A stretch of 16,514 nucleotides of DNA from DASQDT01 sp036380435 (lineage in GTDB: Bacteria; Acidobacteriota; Blastocatellia; Pyrinomonadales; Pyrinomonadaceae): NCBI GenBank assembly GCA_036380435.1, contig DASVES010000428.1, forward strand, positions 1-16,514. Direction: 5' to 3'. The notes under the pieces are model-generated. The model was not told the origin of the DNA, searched no databases, and saw only the letters and a program-made list of their open reading frames with translations. Of this stretch, positions 6,702 through 13,866 are shown piece by piece (the first letter of the stretch is position 1; every line of letters starts with the position of its first letter). The position numbers were made by a program, and so were the translations under genes.

Positions 6702-7580
6702 ATGGACACGGCGGCGAAGGGCACGCTCTATCTGGTGGCGACGCCCATCGGGAATCTCGAAGACGTGACGCGGCGGGCGCTGCGCGTGCTCACGGAAGTG
6801 AGTGTGATCGCCTGCGAGGACACGCGCCACACGCGCCGTCTGCTCGAACGCTTTCAGATCACGACGAAGACCGTCAGCTACCACGAGCACAACGAGCACG
6901 AGCGCGCCGCCGCGCTGTGCGCGCGGCTCGAAGCCGGCGAATCGGTGGCGCTCGTCTCGGACGCCGGCACCCCGGCCGTCAGCGACCCCGGCTACCGGCT
7001 CGTGCGCGCCGCCATCGAGCGCGGCTTGCGCGTCGTGCCCGTGCCGGGGCCGACCGCCTTCGTCGCCGCGCTCATCGCCTCGGGCCTGCCGACCGACAGT
7101 TTTTACTTCGGGGGCTTCCTCCCCCCGCGAGCGCACGCCCGCCGCCTGCGCTTCGAGGAGGTCAAAAATCTACAGGCCACGCTCGTCTTCTACGAGGCGC
7201 CGCACCGCGTCGCGCGCGCCCTCGCCGACGCGCGCGAAGTCCTCGGCGCGCGACAGGCAGCCGTCGCGCGCGAGCTGACGAAGCTGCACGAGGAGGTGGT
7301 GCGCGGCGCGCTCGGCGAACTCTGTGAACACTTCTCCGCCGAAGGCGCGGCGCGCGGCGAGATGGTGCTCGTCATCGACCGCGCGGCCACAGGCGACGCG
7401 GTCGCCACTCAAGGCGCGACTGCCGCCGCCCCGGCGGGACTCGCCGCGCGCGTCGCCGAACTCGAACGCGAAGGTCTCGACCAGCGCGCCGCCCTCAAGC
7501 GCGCCGCCCGCGAACTCGGTCTCACCCGCGACGAAGCCTACCGCCGCCTCGTCTCCGAGCGCGCGCGCGAAAAGATGTGA
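6702..7580 (+). CDS. rsmI: 16S rRNA (cytidine1402-2'-O)-methyltransferase RsmI
   Basis: This 292-residue enzyme belongs to the tetrapyrrole-methylase (SAM-dependent) fold family and 2'-O-methylates C1402 of 16S rRNA in the ribosomal P site, together with RsmH. Hallmarks in order are GTLYLVATPIGNLEDVTRRA (7-26), ACEDTRHTRRLL (37-48), SDAGTPAVSDPGYRLV (86-101), PVPGPTAFVAALIASGLP (113-130), FGGFLPPRAHARR (136-148) and FYEAPHRV (163-170). A C-terminal helical region at about 243-292 (REGLDQRAALKRAARELGL) matches the family's small tail domain. Length is typical. The ATG at 6702 is chosen because the family begins here; the upstream frame to 6624 is repeat sequence. It is convergent with the pnt operon, 96 bp apart. 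Confidence 0.96.
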   Translation: MDTAAKGTLYLVATPIGNLEDVTRRALRVLTEVSVIACEDTRHTRRLLERFQITTKTVSYHEHNEHERAAALCARLEAGESVALVSDAGTPAVSDPGYRLVRAAIERGLRVVPVPGPTAFVAALIASGLPTDSFYFGGFLPPRAHARRLRFEEVKNLQATLVFYEAPHRVARALADAREVLGARQAAVARELTKLHEEVVRGALGELCEHFSAEGAARGEMVLVIDRAATGDAVATQGATAAAPAGLAARVAELEREGLDQRAALKRAARELGLTRDEAYRRLVSERAREKM

Positions 7581-7599
7581 ACGGGTAAAGACGTGAACG
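7571..7599. repeat. Imperfect 13-bp direct repeat over the rsmI stop codon
   Basis: AAAGATGTGAACG (7571-7583) and AAAGACGTGAACG (7587-7599) differ at one base. The first copy covers the last codons and stop of rsmI. It may be a remnant of a dispersed GTGAACG-type intergenic repeat. The rest of the gap to 7676 contains GGCCGG-rich partial complements but no clear terminator. Confidence 0.6.
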
Positions 7600-7676
7600 T
7601 TGAAAGGCGTATGCGGCCGGCGCGCCCTGGGTGAGGACTTTTAAAAGACGAATCGCCCGGCCGGCCCATAAGTCGT

Positions 7677-9056
7677 TCAGGCTTGCTGCACCGCCTGCGT
7701 GAGCTTGATGAGCGAGTCTTTGGCGTCGCCGTAGAGCATGCCGGTGACAGGCTTGAAGAAGAGGGGGTTTTCCAGACCGGAGAAGCCCTTCCCCTTACCG
7801 CGCTTGAGGACGATGACGGAGTGCGCGCGGTCAACTTCGAGAATCGGCATTCCGGCAATCGGGCTTTGCGGGTTGTCGCGCGCGTCGGGATTGACCACGT
7901 CGTTGGCGCCGATGACGACGGCCACGTCCGTCTGCGGGAACTCCGGGTTGATCTGCTCCAGCTCGTAGAGCGAAGAGTAGGGCACGTTGGCTTCGGCGAG
8001 CAGCACGTTCATGTGGCCGGGCATCCGGCCGGCGACGGGGTGGATGGCGTACTTCACGCTCACGCCGCGCTCTTCGAGCACGCCGGCCAACTCGCGGACT
8101 GCGTGCTGCGCCTGCGCCGTGGCCATGCCGTAGCCGGGGACGAAGACGACCTGCTTGGCGTAGGCGAGTTGAATCGCCACGTCCTCTGGGCCGACCTCGC
8201 GCATGTGCCCTTCTTCGCCCGTGCCCGCGCCCGCCGCGGCCGACTCGCTGCCGAAGGCGCCGAACAGGACGTTGGTGAGCGAGCGGTTCATCGCGCGGCA
8301 CATGAGGATGGAGAGGATGAGGCCGGAGAAGCCGTCGAGCGTGCCGGCGATGATGAGCACCTTGTTGTCGAGCACAAACCCGGTGGCGGCCGCCGCGAGG
8401 CCCGCGTAGGAATTCAGAAGCGACATCACCACCGGCATGTCGGCCGAGCCGATGGGGAGCACCAGCATCACGCCGAACAAAAACGCCAGCCCGATCATCA
8501 CGTAGAAGGCCGCGGCCGCGCCCGGCTCGACGAGCGTGTAGAAGAAGAGTCCGACGACGGCCGCCAGCAGCGCCATGTTGAAGACGTTCTGCCCCCGAAA
8601 CGTCATCGGCGTGCCGCGCGTCATCCCCTGCAACTTGGCGAAAGCCATCAGGCTCCCCGTCGTCGTCAAAGAGCCGAGCATCACCTCGAAGTTAATCGCC
8701 GCCATCTTGACGCCGCCGAGTTCCGCGCCGTGGCGCATGTATTCGGCGATGCCGACGAGCGCGGCGGCAAACGCGCCGAAGGCGTGCGACAGGGCGGTGC
8801 GCTGCGGCATCGCCGTCATCGGCACCCAGTAGGCCATCGCCCCGCCGATGAGGCCGCCGATAACGAGGCCCGTGATGATCAGCTCGTAGCTGACGATGCT
8901 GAAGTGCAGCAGCGTGCCGACGATGGCCATCAGCATGCCGAACTCCGCGAGGTGCATCCCGCGCTTCGCCGTCTCGGGGTGGCTCAGGCCCTTCAGCCCC
9001 AGGATGAAGAGGATGCCGGCGAGCAGATAGGTGAACTCGATAAAGTAGAATCTCAA
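7677..9056 (-). CDS. pntB: NAD(P) transhydrogenase subunit beta (PntB)
   Basis: This 459-residue inner-membrane subunit of proton-translocating transhydrogenase (E. coli PntB is 462) holds part of the proton channel and the NADP(H)-binding domain III. Residues 1 to about 265 are a series of hydrophobic helices. His91 (ALSHAFGA) coincides with the proton-channel His91 of E. coli PntB. Domain III starts near 285, with the NADP-binding GYGMA at 308-312, the HPVAGRMPGHMNVLLAEA stretch at 339-356, GANDVVNPDAR at 383-393 and KRGKGKGFSGLENPLFF near 418. The start is a TTG at 9054-9056, backed by AGGGGAGG ending 8 nt upstream; no in-frame ATG fits better. It is the last gene of the pnt operon, 15 bp after pntAB. 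Confidence 0.95.
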   Translation of the reverse strand: MRFYFIEFTYLLAGILFILGLKGLSHPETAKRGMHLAEFGMLMAIVGTLLHFSIVSYELIITGLVIGGLIGGAMAYWVPMTAMPQRTALSHAFGAFAAALVGIAEYMRHGAELGGVKMAAINFEVMLGSLTTTGSLMAFAKLQGMTRGTPMTFRGQNVFNMALLAAVVGLFFYTLVEPGAAAAFYVMIGLAFLFGVMLVLPIGSADMPVVMSLLNSYAGLAAAATGFVLDNKVLIIAGTLDGFSGLILSILMCRAMNRSLTNVLFGAFGSESAAAGAGTGEEGHMREVGPEDVAIQLAYAKQVVFVPGYGMATAQAQHAVRELAGVLEERGVSVKYAIHPVAGRMPGHMNVLLAEANVPYSSLYELEQINPEFPQTDVAVVIGANDVVNPDARDNPQSPIAGMPILEVDRAHSVIVLKRGKGKGFSGLENPLFFKPVTGMLYGDAKDSLIKLTQAVQQA

Positions 9057-9064
9057 CGGCCACG

Positions 9065-9072
9065 CCTCCCCT
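9065..9072 (-). promoter_or_regulatory. Strong Shine-Dalgarno deciding the TTG start of pntB
   Basis: On the minus strand this reads AGGGGAGG, 8 nt before TTG at 9056. It overlaps the last base of the pntAB stop codon, so the two genes are likely translationally linked. Confidence 0.8.
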
Positions 9073-9416
9073 TACTTTTTACCCTTCGCGCCCTTCGCCG
9101 CCGGCAGCTCTTTGCGCTTGAACATGCGCAGCATGCGGTCGGTAATCATAAAGCCGCCGACGACGTTGATCGTCGCGCAGGTGACGGCCACAAAACCCAG
9201 CAAGGTGCTCAGGGGGTAGCCTAACAGTCGATACGCGTCGTGCCCCTCGGAGCCGGCGATGACGATGGAGCCGACGAGCGAGATACCCGAGATGGCGTTC
9301 GTCGCCGACATCAGAGGCGTGTGCAACAGCGGCGGCACGCGCGAGATCACCTGATAGCCGAGAAACGCCGCCAGCGCGAACACGTAGAACGCGGCGATGA
9401 GTGCTTCCGGTTTCAT
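9072..9416 (-). CDS. pntAB: NAD(P) transhydrogenase subunit alpha part 2 (PntAB)
   Basis: This 114-residue membrane protein corresponds to the transmembrane part of the alpha subunit, which is separate here as in Rhodospirillum rubrum and fused in E. coli PntA. Hydrophobic helices lie at about 5-23, 38-55 and 65-91. The family motif PPLLHTPLMSATNAISGI is at 28-45 and the tail is Lys-rich. Together with PntB it forms the proton channel. The ATG at 9416 has AGGAG 11 nt upstream. The frame stays open to 9524, but that would add a KFHAKAQRRKAKR-like string that is only translated repeat DNA, so I reject it. Confidence 0.94.
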   Translation of the reverse strand: MKPEALIAAFYVFALAAFLGYQVISRVPPLLHTPLMSATNAISGISLVGSIVIAGSEGHDAYRLLGYPLSTLLGFVAVTCATINVVGGFMITDRMLRMFKRKELPAAKGAKGKK

Positions 9417-9461
9417 TTCACTTATGACTCCTGTTCGTTCATCCTCACAGCGCTTCGCCTT

Positions 9462-9522
9462 GCGCCTTTGCGCCTTTGCGTGAAACTTGCTGACGCTGTG
9501 AAGAGGTCTCTCGCAAAGGCGC
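9462..9522. repeat. Inverted repeat element between pntAA and pntAB
   Basis: GCGCCTTTGCG occurs twice in overlapping tandem (9462-9472, 9470-9480), and its exact complement CGCAAAGGCGC lies at 9512-9522. It fills most of the 109-bp gap within the pnt operon. The pattern belongs to a common class of intergenic repeats whose translation gives FHAKAQRR-like peptides. Confidence 0.85.
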
Positions 9523-9525
9523 AAT

Positions 9526-10671
9526 TTAACGACTCGCCGTCGCCCCCAATGCGGAGGCCACGCGCTCGTTGACGAACGCGCCCCCGTGCGTGACGCAGGA
9601 GGGGCCGACCACGTCGTCCTTCATGTCGATGACGAGCTGTCCGTCTTTGATGAGCGGGCTTAAGAAAGCCGTCACGTTGCGCGAATAGAGTTGGCTGGCG
9701 TGGACGGGGACGGTCGCCGGCAAGTTCAGCGGGCACATAATCGAAACGCCGTTCGCGTCCGTGTCCTCGCCCGGCCGCGAGAGCGCGCAGTTGCCGCCCG
9801 AGGGGCCGGCCAGATCGACGATGATCGAGCCGCGGCGCATCCCCGCTACCGCGTCCTCTGTGACGAGCAGAGGCGCGGGACGGCCGGGCACCTGCGCCGT
9901 CGTGATGATCACGTCCGAGGTGCGCGCGTGTTTGGCGATGAGCTGGCGTCCGCGTTCCAGCGCCTCCGGCGTCAACTCCTTCGCGTAGCCGCCCTTGTCC
10001 TCCGTCTCGATGCCGCCGAGGTCTACTTCGAGGAAGTTTGCGCCGAGCGAGCGCACCTGTTCGCCGGCCGCGGCGCGCACGTCGTAAGCATCGACGACCG
10101 CGCCGAGCCTGCGCGCCGTGGCAATCGCCTGAAGACCCGCGACGCCCGCGCCTAGGACGAGCACGCGCGCCGGCGGCACCGTGCCGGCGGCCGTCATCAG
10201 CAGCGGGAACATGCGCGGCAGTCGGTCGGCGGCCGTGAGTACGGCCTTGTAGCCCGCAACGGTGGCCATCGAAGAGAGCGCATCCATCGCCTGCGCGCGC
10301 GTGATGCGCGGGACGAGTTCCATGGCGAACGAAGTGATGTGCAGCTCGGCGAGCGGACGCAGCGACGCCGGCTCGTCGAGCGGACGCAGGAAGCCGATGA
10401 GGACGGCGTCCCGTTTCAGACGCCGCATGTCCTCTTCGGCGGGTCGGTTGACGGCAGCGAGCACGTCGGCCGACGAGAGCACGGCGTCGCGCTCGTCAGA
10501 GACCTCGGCGCCGGCACTCCGGTAGTCGTCGTCCGACGCGCCGGAGCGCGCCCCCGCGCCGCTCTCGACCGTCACCCCGGCCTTTACGGCGATGAGCTTC
10601 TTCACCGACTCGGGCACGAGCGCGACGCGCGCCTCCCCCGGCTGTGTCTCCCGCAACACCGCGATGTTCAT
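9526..10671 (-). CDS. pntAA: NAD(P) transhydrogenase subunit alpha part 1 (PntAA)
   Basis: This 381-residue soluble, peripheral NAD(H)-binding domain I belongs to the alanine dehydrogenase/PNT family and passes hydride between NAD(H) and NADP(H) bound by PntB. The N-terminus MNIAVLRETQPGEARVALVP is diagnostic. RITRAQAMDALS (122-133) keeps the Arg, Gln, Asp and Ser that correspond to Arg127, Gln132, Asp135 and Ser138 of the R. rubrum protein. The Rossmann loop GAGVAG is at 174-179, followed by YDVR (Asp197, ribose binding). GGYAKE (the mobile-loop region) and SGGNCALSRPG follow. Length matches R. rubrum PntAA (384). It is first in the operon, 109 bp before pntAB. The ATG at 10671 has only a modest AGAGGG upstream. 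Confidence 0.96.
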   Translation of the reverse strand: MNIAVLRETQPGEARVALVPESVKKLIAVKAGVTVESGAGARSGASDDDYRSAGAEVSDERDAVLSSADVLAAVNRPAEEDMRRLKRDAVLIGFLRPLDEPASLRPLAELHITSFAMELVPRITRAQAMDALSSMATVAGYKAVLTAADRLPRMFPLLMTAAGTVPPARVLVLGAGVAGLQAIATARRLGAVVDAYDVRAAAGEQVRSLGANFLEVDLGGIETEDKGGYAKELTPEALERGRQLIAKHARTSDVIITTAQVPGRPAPLLVTEDAVAGMRRGSIIVDLAGPSGGNCALSRPGEDTDANGVSIMCPLNLPATVPVHASQLYSRNVTAFLSPLIKDGQLVIDMKDDVVGPSCVTHGGAFVNERVASALGATASR

Positions 10672-10740
10672 CTGAACCCTCTACCTCAACGCTTGGGCTT
10701 CGACTGAGCTTCAGGCAGGCCACTGATGTGCATGCGCCGG

Positions 10741-10748
10741 AGTATATC
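10741..10748 (-). promoter_or_regulatory. Candidate extended -10 promoter of the pnt operon
   Basis: The minus strand reads TGATATACT with the -10 hexamer TATACT (complement of 10741-10746) and an upstream TG, an extended -10 arrangement. A possible -35 (TTGGAG) lies about 19 bp further upstream and is weak. It would give an untranslated leader of about 60 nt before pntAA. Confidence 0.45.
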
Positions 10749-10823
10749 ACCGGCCGCGCGTCGCGCTCCAAAAGTTTTCGGGCGCTACCGCCCTTCGCCG
10801 CGCCGCGCGTCCGGCCGCAATGC

Positions 10824-10852
10824 TTGCTAATCACTGGCGCGCTACATATAAT
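10824..10852 (+). promoter_or_regulatory. Sigma-70 promoter of tRNA-Glu
   Basis: TTGCTA (10824-10829), a 17-nt spacer and a consensus TATAAT (10847-10852) lie about 50 bp before the tRNA. Transcription should start near 10859, leaving a 5' leader of about 43 nt for RNase P to remove. Confidence 0.8.
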
Positions 10853-10901
10853 TTCAGCCTGCTTCAAAGCGGCATCGACCGTGGCATTGGAAGCAGGTCG
10901 C

Positions 10902-10973
10902 GGCCCGTTCGTCTAGGGGTTAGGACGTGGCCCTCTCAAGGCCGAAACACGAGTTCAAATCTCGTACGGGCTA
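10902..10973 (+). tRNA. tRNA-Glu (anticodon CUC)
   Basis: A full cloverleaf folds by eye. The acceptor is GGCCCGT/ACGGGCT (G1 pairs with U72 as a wobble), with discriminator A. The D stem is GTCT/GGAC. The anticodon stem TGGCC/GGCCG encloses the loop CTCTCAA with anticodon CTC at 10935-10937, reading GAG. The T stem is ACGAG/CTCGT with loop TTCAAAT. CCA is not encoded. The body closely follows bacterial tRNA-Glu (TTCGTCTAGNGGTTAGGAC). A UUC-decoding Glu tRNA must exist elsewhere. Confidence 0.95.
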
Positions 10974-10997
10974 TAAAGGAAGTGAATCAATCCTCGG

Positions 10998-11026
10998 GGC
11001 GCTCGCATGAGCGCCTTTTTGTTTTT
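10998..11026 (+). terminator. Rho-independent terminator after tRNA-Glu
   Basis: A 7-bp GC-rich stem (GGCGCTC 10998-11004, GAGCGCC 11009-11015) with a GCAT loop is followed by TTTTTGTTTTT. It lies 25 nt after the tRNA. Confidence 0.9.
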
Positions 11027-11369
11027 GCCTCTCACACCATTCCCTTCTCCACACTGAATCCCGCCCGAAATTTCGGATTTAAATCGAAGAAAACGGCAAC
11101 CGGCGTTCGTCAAAAAAAGTTGAGAGCTTTGGCGCGCGGCCGACACTAACTATGCGTGACCAGCCGGACGCCTTTCGGCAGTAGCGCGCGCGTGCGTTCG
11201 GGAAAGTCGGTCAACGCCCTTCGGCCGGGGGGCGGTAGTTGATGACAGGGGACAGCCGCGGCCGGCGCTAAAGTGTCGCCGCTCGGCCGCCCTTTCGGTA
11301 TTTACCGCCGCCCTCGCCGGCCACGGTCTCCGGGAGTTCTGTAGCCCCGGAAGTGAAGGGAGTTTCGGT
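11027..11369. other. 343-bp gap upstream of the TPR-ECF operon
   Basis: The first part (to about 11130) is AT-richer than the surroundings. The rest is GC-rich with no gene-like frame. TTTCGGTAT occurs twice (in 11293-11301 and 11363-11371, the latter reaching the start codon). GAAGGGAG at 11355-11362 is the ribosome binding site of the next gene. I found no convincing -35/-10 pair; the operon promoter is presumably here and may not be sigma-70 type. Confidence 0.45.
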
Positions 11370-12299
11370 ATGAGACGCGCGCACATTCTTCGGGCGGCCG
11401 CCGTCGTCACGCTCGTCGTCCAATTCTGTATGGCGGAGGCGACGGCGCAAGAGCGCGGCGCGGCGCAGGAGCAGCCGGCCGCCGTGACGTTGACCACAGA
11501 GGCGGCGAAAGCCGAGGCCCGGGCGCACCGCGCGCGCGGTCTGGAGGCTTACCGCGCGGGCCGCTTTGCGGAGGCGGCCCGTGAGTTCGAGCGGGCGACA
11601 CAAGCGTTGCCCGACTACGCCGAGGGCTACAACGATCTGGCGATGGCCCGCACGTCGCTCGGCGAGTTCGGCGCGGTCGTCGAGCTGCTGGAGCGCGCGG
11701 TTCGTTTGCAGCCGCGTAGGGCCGAGATGCAATACAACCTCGGCACGGCCTACTACCGCGCGGGTCGTTTTGAAGAGTCGGTCGCGGCATTGCGGGAGGC
11801 TGTCCGCTTGCAGCCCGCTCATCCGTGGGCGCACGGCAACCTCGGCGTGTCGCTCTACGACTTGGGCCGCTACGAAGAGGCGGCGCGGGAGTTCGGACGC
11901 GCCGCTGAACTGCAACCGCGCCGGGCCGAGACGCACTACCTGCTCGCGCTATGCCACGAACAGGCGGGGCGGCGCGCGCAGGCCGTCGAGTCTTTGTTAG
12001 AAGCCGTGCGTCTGCGGCCCCGTTTCGCGGAGGCGCACAACTCGCTCGGCGTGGCATACTTCGGCGACGGCCGACACAGCGAGGCAACGGACGCCTTCCG
12101 GCGCGCCGTCGAAATCAAACCCGACTACGCCGAGGCGCGCTACAATCTGGGCGCGGCGAGTCTGGCGCGCGAGGCGCGCGACACGGCCGTCGAGCAGTAC
12201 AGGGCGCTCCGGGCGCTCGACGCGGGGCTGGCCGCGAAGCTCCACAACGGTCTCTTCGGGGGCATGCTGCTCGACGTGAGCGGGCGCGCTCCCGAGTAG
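11370..12299 (+). CDS. Exported protein of seven 34-residue TPR repeats
   Basis: This 309-residue protein has a signal peptide (1-27, AAVVTLVVQFCMAEATAQ). TPR units run in an unbroken 34-residue register: 50-83, 84-117, 118-151, 152-185, 186-219, 220-253 and 254-287. Equivalent positions are easy to see (AEGYNDLA, AEMQYNLGTAYY, PWAHGNLGVSLY, AETHYLLALCHE, AEAHNSLGVAYF, AEARYNLGAASL). It should form a right-handed superhelix that binds a protein partner outside the cytoplasm. Start: ATG with GAAGGGAG 7 nt upstream. It is 95 bp before the ECF sigma gene on the same strand, probably one operon, so it may sense or relay an envelope signal. The partner is unknown. Confidence 0.9.
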   Translation: MRRAHILRAAAVVTLVVQFCMAEATAQERGAAQEQPAAVTLTTEAAKAEARAHRARGLEAYRAGRFAEAAREFERATQALPDYAEGYNDLAMARTSLGEFGAVVELLERAVRLQPRRAEMQYNLGTAYYRAGRFEESVAALREAVRLQPAHPWAHGNLGVSLYDLGRYEEAAREFGRAAELQPRRAETHYLLALCHEQAGRRAQAVESLLEAVRLRPRFAEAHNSLGVAYFGDGRHSEATDAFRRAVEIKPDYAEARYNLGAASLAREARDTAVEQYRALRALDAGLAAKLHNGLFGGMLLDVSGRAPE

Positions 12300-12384
12300 T
12301 TCTTCAAATTCCGAGACGGGGGTGGGCGCAGCTGTCGATGGACGTTGCTGGTCTCATGACGGGAGCGGGCGCGTACACTGCGGC

Positions 12385-12389
12385 GGGAG
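12385..12389 (+). promoter_or_regulatory. Ribosome binding site choosing the ECF start
   Basis: GGGAG lies 5 nt before ATG 12395. The alternative ATGs at 12338 and 12356 lack a well-placed Shine-Dalgarno and would add a Gly/Ala stretch absent from the family. Confidence 0.6.
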
Positions 12390-12394
12390 CTTCG

Positions 12395-12967
12395 ATGGAC
12401 GTTTCCGGCGACCTCATCGCGCGGGCGCGGCGCGGCGACGAGGAGGCCTTCCGCCTGATCTTCGAGCGCTGGGCGCGCCCCGTCGCCGGCTTCATCCTCT
12501 GCATGGTTCACGGGCGCGACGCGGCCGACGAACTCGCGCAGGAGACCTTCCTGCGCGCCTACCGCAACCTCGGCCGCTTGCGCGACGACTCGAAGCTCTC
12601 GACGTGGCTCTTCGGCATCGCGCGCCGGGTCGCGCTCGAACACCTCAGAGCACGCCGCCGCGAGACTTCCCCCGCGGAGCCTGTCGGCGACGCGCGCCGC
12701 CACGCACGCGCGGCTGAAGGGGAGGCCGACTCGCCCGCCGCTCTGCTGCTCGACAAGGAACTGGGGCGCATGGTCGGCGACGCGCTCGCCGCGCTCGACG
12801 AGGACAAGCGCACCGTCTTCGCGCTCAAGGTCTACCAGCAGCGCAGCTACGAGGAGATCGCCGAGATCACCGGCTTCACGCCGGCTAAAGTCCGCAACGA
12901 TTTGCACCGCGCGCGCGCCGAGATGCGCCGCCGGCTCGCGCCTTACATGGGAGTCACTGCGAGATGA
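12395..12967 (+). CDS. ECF (sigma-70 family) RNA polymerase sigma factor
   Basis: This 190-residue protein has the two-domain ECF plan. Region 2 spans about 5-85: GDLIARARRGDEEAFRLIFE, then DELAQETFLRAYRNLGRL (45-62, the core-binding and -10 recognition motif), then STWLFGIARRVALEHLR (69-85). A variable Ala/Glu linker (about 88-118) follows. Region 4 spans about 122-182: LAALDEDKRTVFALKVYQQR, then the helix-turn-helix SYEEIAEITGFTPAKVRNDLHRARAEMRRRL, which contacts the -35. The stop codon overlaps the next start as ATGA, so it is translationally coupled to its anti-sigma factor, the usual way of keeping an ECF factor inactive until a signal arrives. Confidence 0.93.
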   Translation: MDVSGDLIARARRGDEEAFRLIFERWARPVAGFILCMVHGRDAADELAQETFLRAYRNLGRLRDDSKLSTWLFGIARRVALEHLRARRRETSPAEPVGDARRHARAAEGEADSPAALLLDKELGRMVGDALAALDEDKRTVFALKVYQQRSYEEIAEITGFTPAKVRNDLHRARAEMRRRLAPYMGVTAR

Positions 12968-13860
12968 ACTGCGAAGAGAGCCGACCGCTCCTCGAAGAGT
13001 ATTTCGACGGCGAACTCGCGGGCGCCGCCGCCGCGCGCGTCGCCGCGCACCTCGCGTCCTGCGGGTCGTGCGCGGCCCTCTACGAGTCGCTCGGGCGCGA
13101 GCAGGAGTTCTACCGCGTGGCCGAGCCGGAGGCCGCGACGGCGGCGAACCTCTGGGCGGGCGTGAGCGCGCGTCTTGAAGGCGAGCGCGGCGGAGGGCGG
13201 GCGGCGCGTCTGTGGCGAACGGTTCGCGGTCGTGCCGCGTTCGCCGCTTTCGGCGCGCCGCGATTCAGCCCGGCGCTCACGGCCGCCGCCGTGCTCACGG
13301 CCGTCGTTCTGACGGCCGGCGTGATGACGTACCTCAACGCGGGGCGGCAGCCGCAACCGGAGACGGCGTCCGTCGCGCGACAGGGCGCCGCGGAGTCGGA
13401 TATCGCGCCGCGCACAGGTAATGACAACGAACGCGGCGACAGCGCAAGGCCCGTGCCCGCCCGGCGCGCGGAGGGCGACGCGGCCATGAAGTCTTCCGCG
13501 TCGGGCGTCGGCGAACAACGGCGCGCTGTTGCGTCGGTGGTCGCGGAGGGCGGCAGACGCGCGCGGCCGCACCCTGAAGTCCAGCGACGCGACGACACGG
13601 CCGACGAACTCGTGCGCGAGGCCGAGCACAAGTACGTCGCCGCCATCGCGCTGCTCGCGCGCGACGTGCGTCGCCGGCGTTCCGCGCTCGACTCGGAAGA
13701 GGCCGCGCGCTTCGAGCGCACGCTGGCCGCCGTTGACCGCGCCATCGCCGAGACGCGTCGCGCCGCCCGCAGCCGCCCCGCAGACCCCGTCGCCGCGCAA
13801 TACATGCTCGCCGCCTACTCGAAGAAAGTTGACCTGCTGCGCGACATGGCGAGCCACTGA
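12964..13860 (+). CDS. Membrane zinc-finger anti-sigma factor
   Basis: This 298-residue protein has an N-terminal ZAS-type domain with Cys3 and His29-x3-Cys33-x2-Cys36 (AAHLASCGSC), the zinc site of RsrA/ChrR-like anti-sigma factors. A single membrane helix lies at about 103-124 (PALTAAAVLTAVVLTAGVMTYL). The outer part has a low-complexity linker (about 125-205), then charged helices (about 210-298: ELVREAEHKYVAAIALLARD, FERTLAAVDRAIAETRRAAR, MLAAYSKKVDLLRDMA). This topology places the sigma-binding domain in the cytoplasm and a helical sensor outside. It overlaps the sigma gene by 4 bp (ATGA) and is followed after 6 bp by the DUF4097 gene. Confidence 0.92.
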   Translation: MNCEESRPLLEEYFDGELAGAAAARVAAHLASCGSCAALYESLGREQEFYRVAEPEAATAANLWAGVSARLEGERGGGRAARLWRTVRGRAAFAAFGAPRFSPALTAAAVLTAVVLTAGVMTYLNAGRQPQPETASVARQGAAESDIAPRTGNDNERGDSARPVPARRAEGDAAMKSSASGVGEQRRAVASVVAEGGRRARPHPEVQRRDDTADELVREAEHKYVAAIALLARDVRRRRSALDSEEAARFERTLAAVDRAIAETRRAARSRPADPVAAQYMLAAYSKKVDLLRDMASH

Positions 13861-13866
13861 CCGACG

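Noticed and set aside
7683..9224. Plus-strand open frame of 513 codons opposite pntB and pntAB
   Set aside because: It covers two well-identified Pnt genes and its translation is His/Arg-rich with no domain.
9417..9524. 36-codon N-terminal extension of pntAB
   Set aside because: Translation of the intergenic repeat (FHAKAQRR-like); the family starts at the ATG at 9416.
10902..11369. Integration site at the tRNA-Glu gene
   Set aside because: No duplicated tRNA 3' end, integrase or foreign-looking genes follow; the terminator is intact.
11951..12394. Far-upstream start of the first ECF gene inside the TPR gene
   Set aside because: Out-of-frame reading of TPR coding sequence; the ECF domain begins just after ATG 12395, which has a Shine-Dalgarno.
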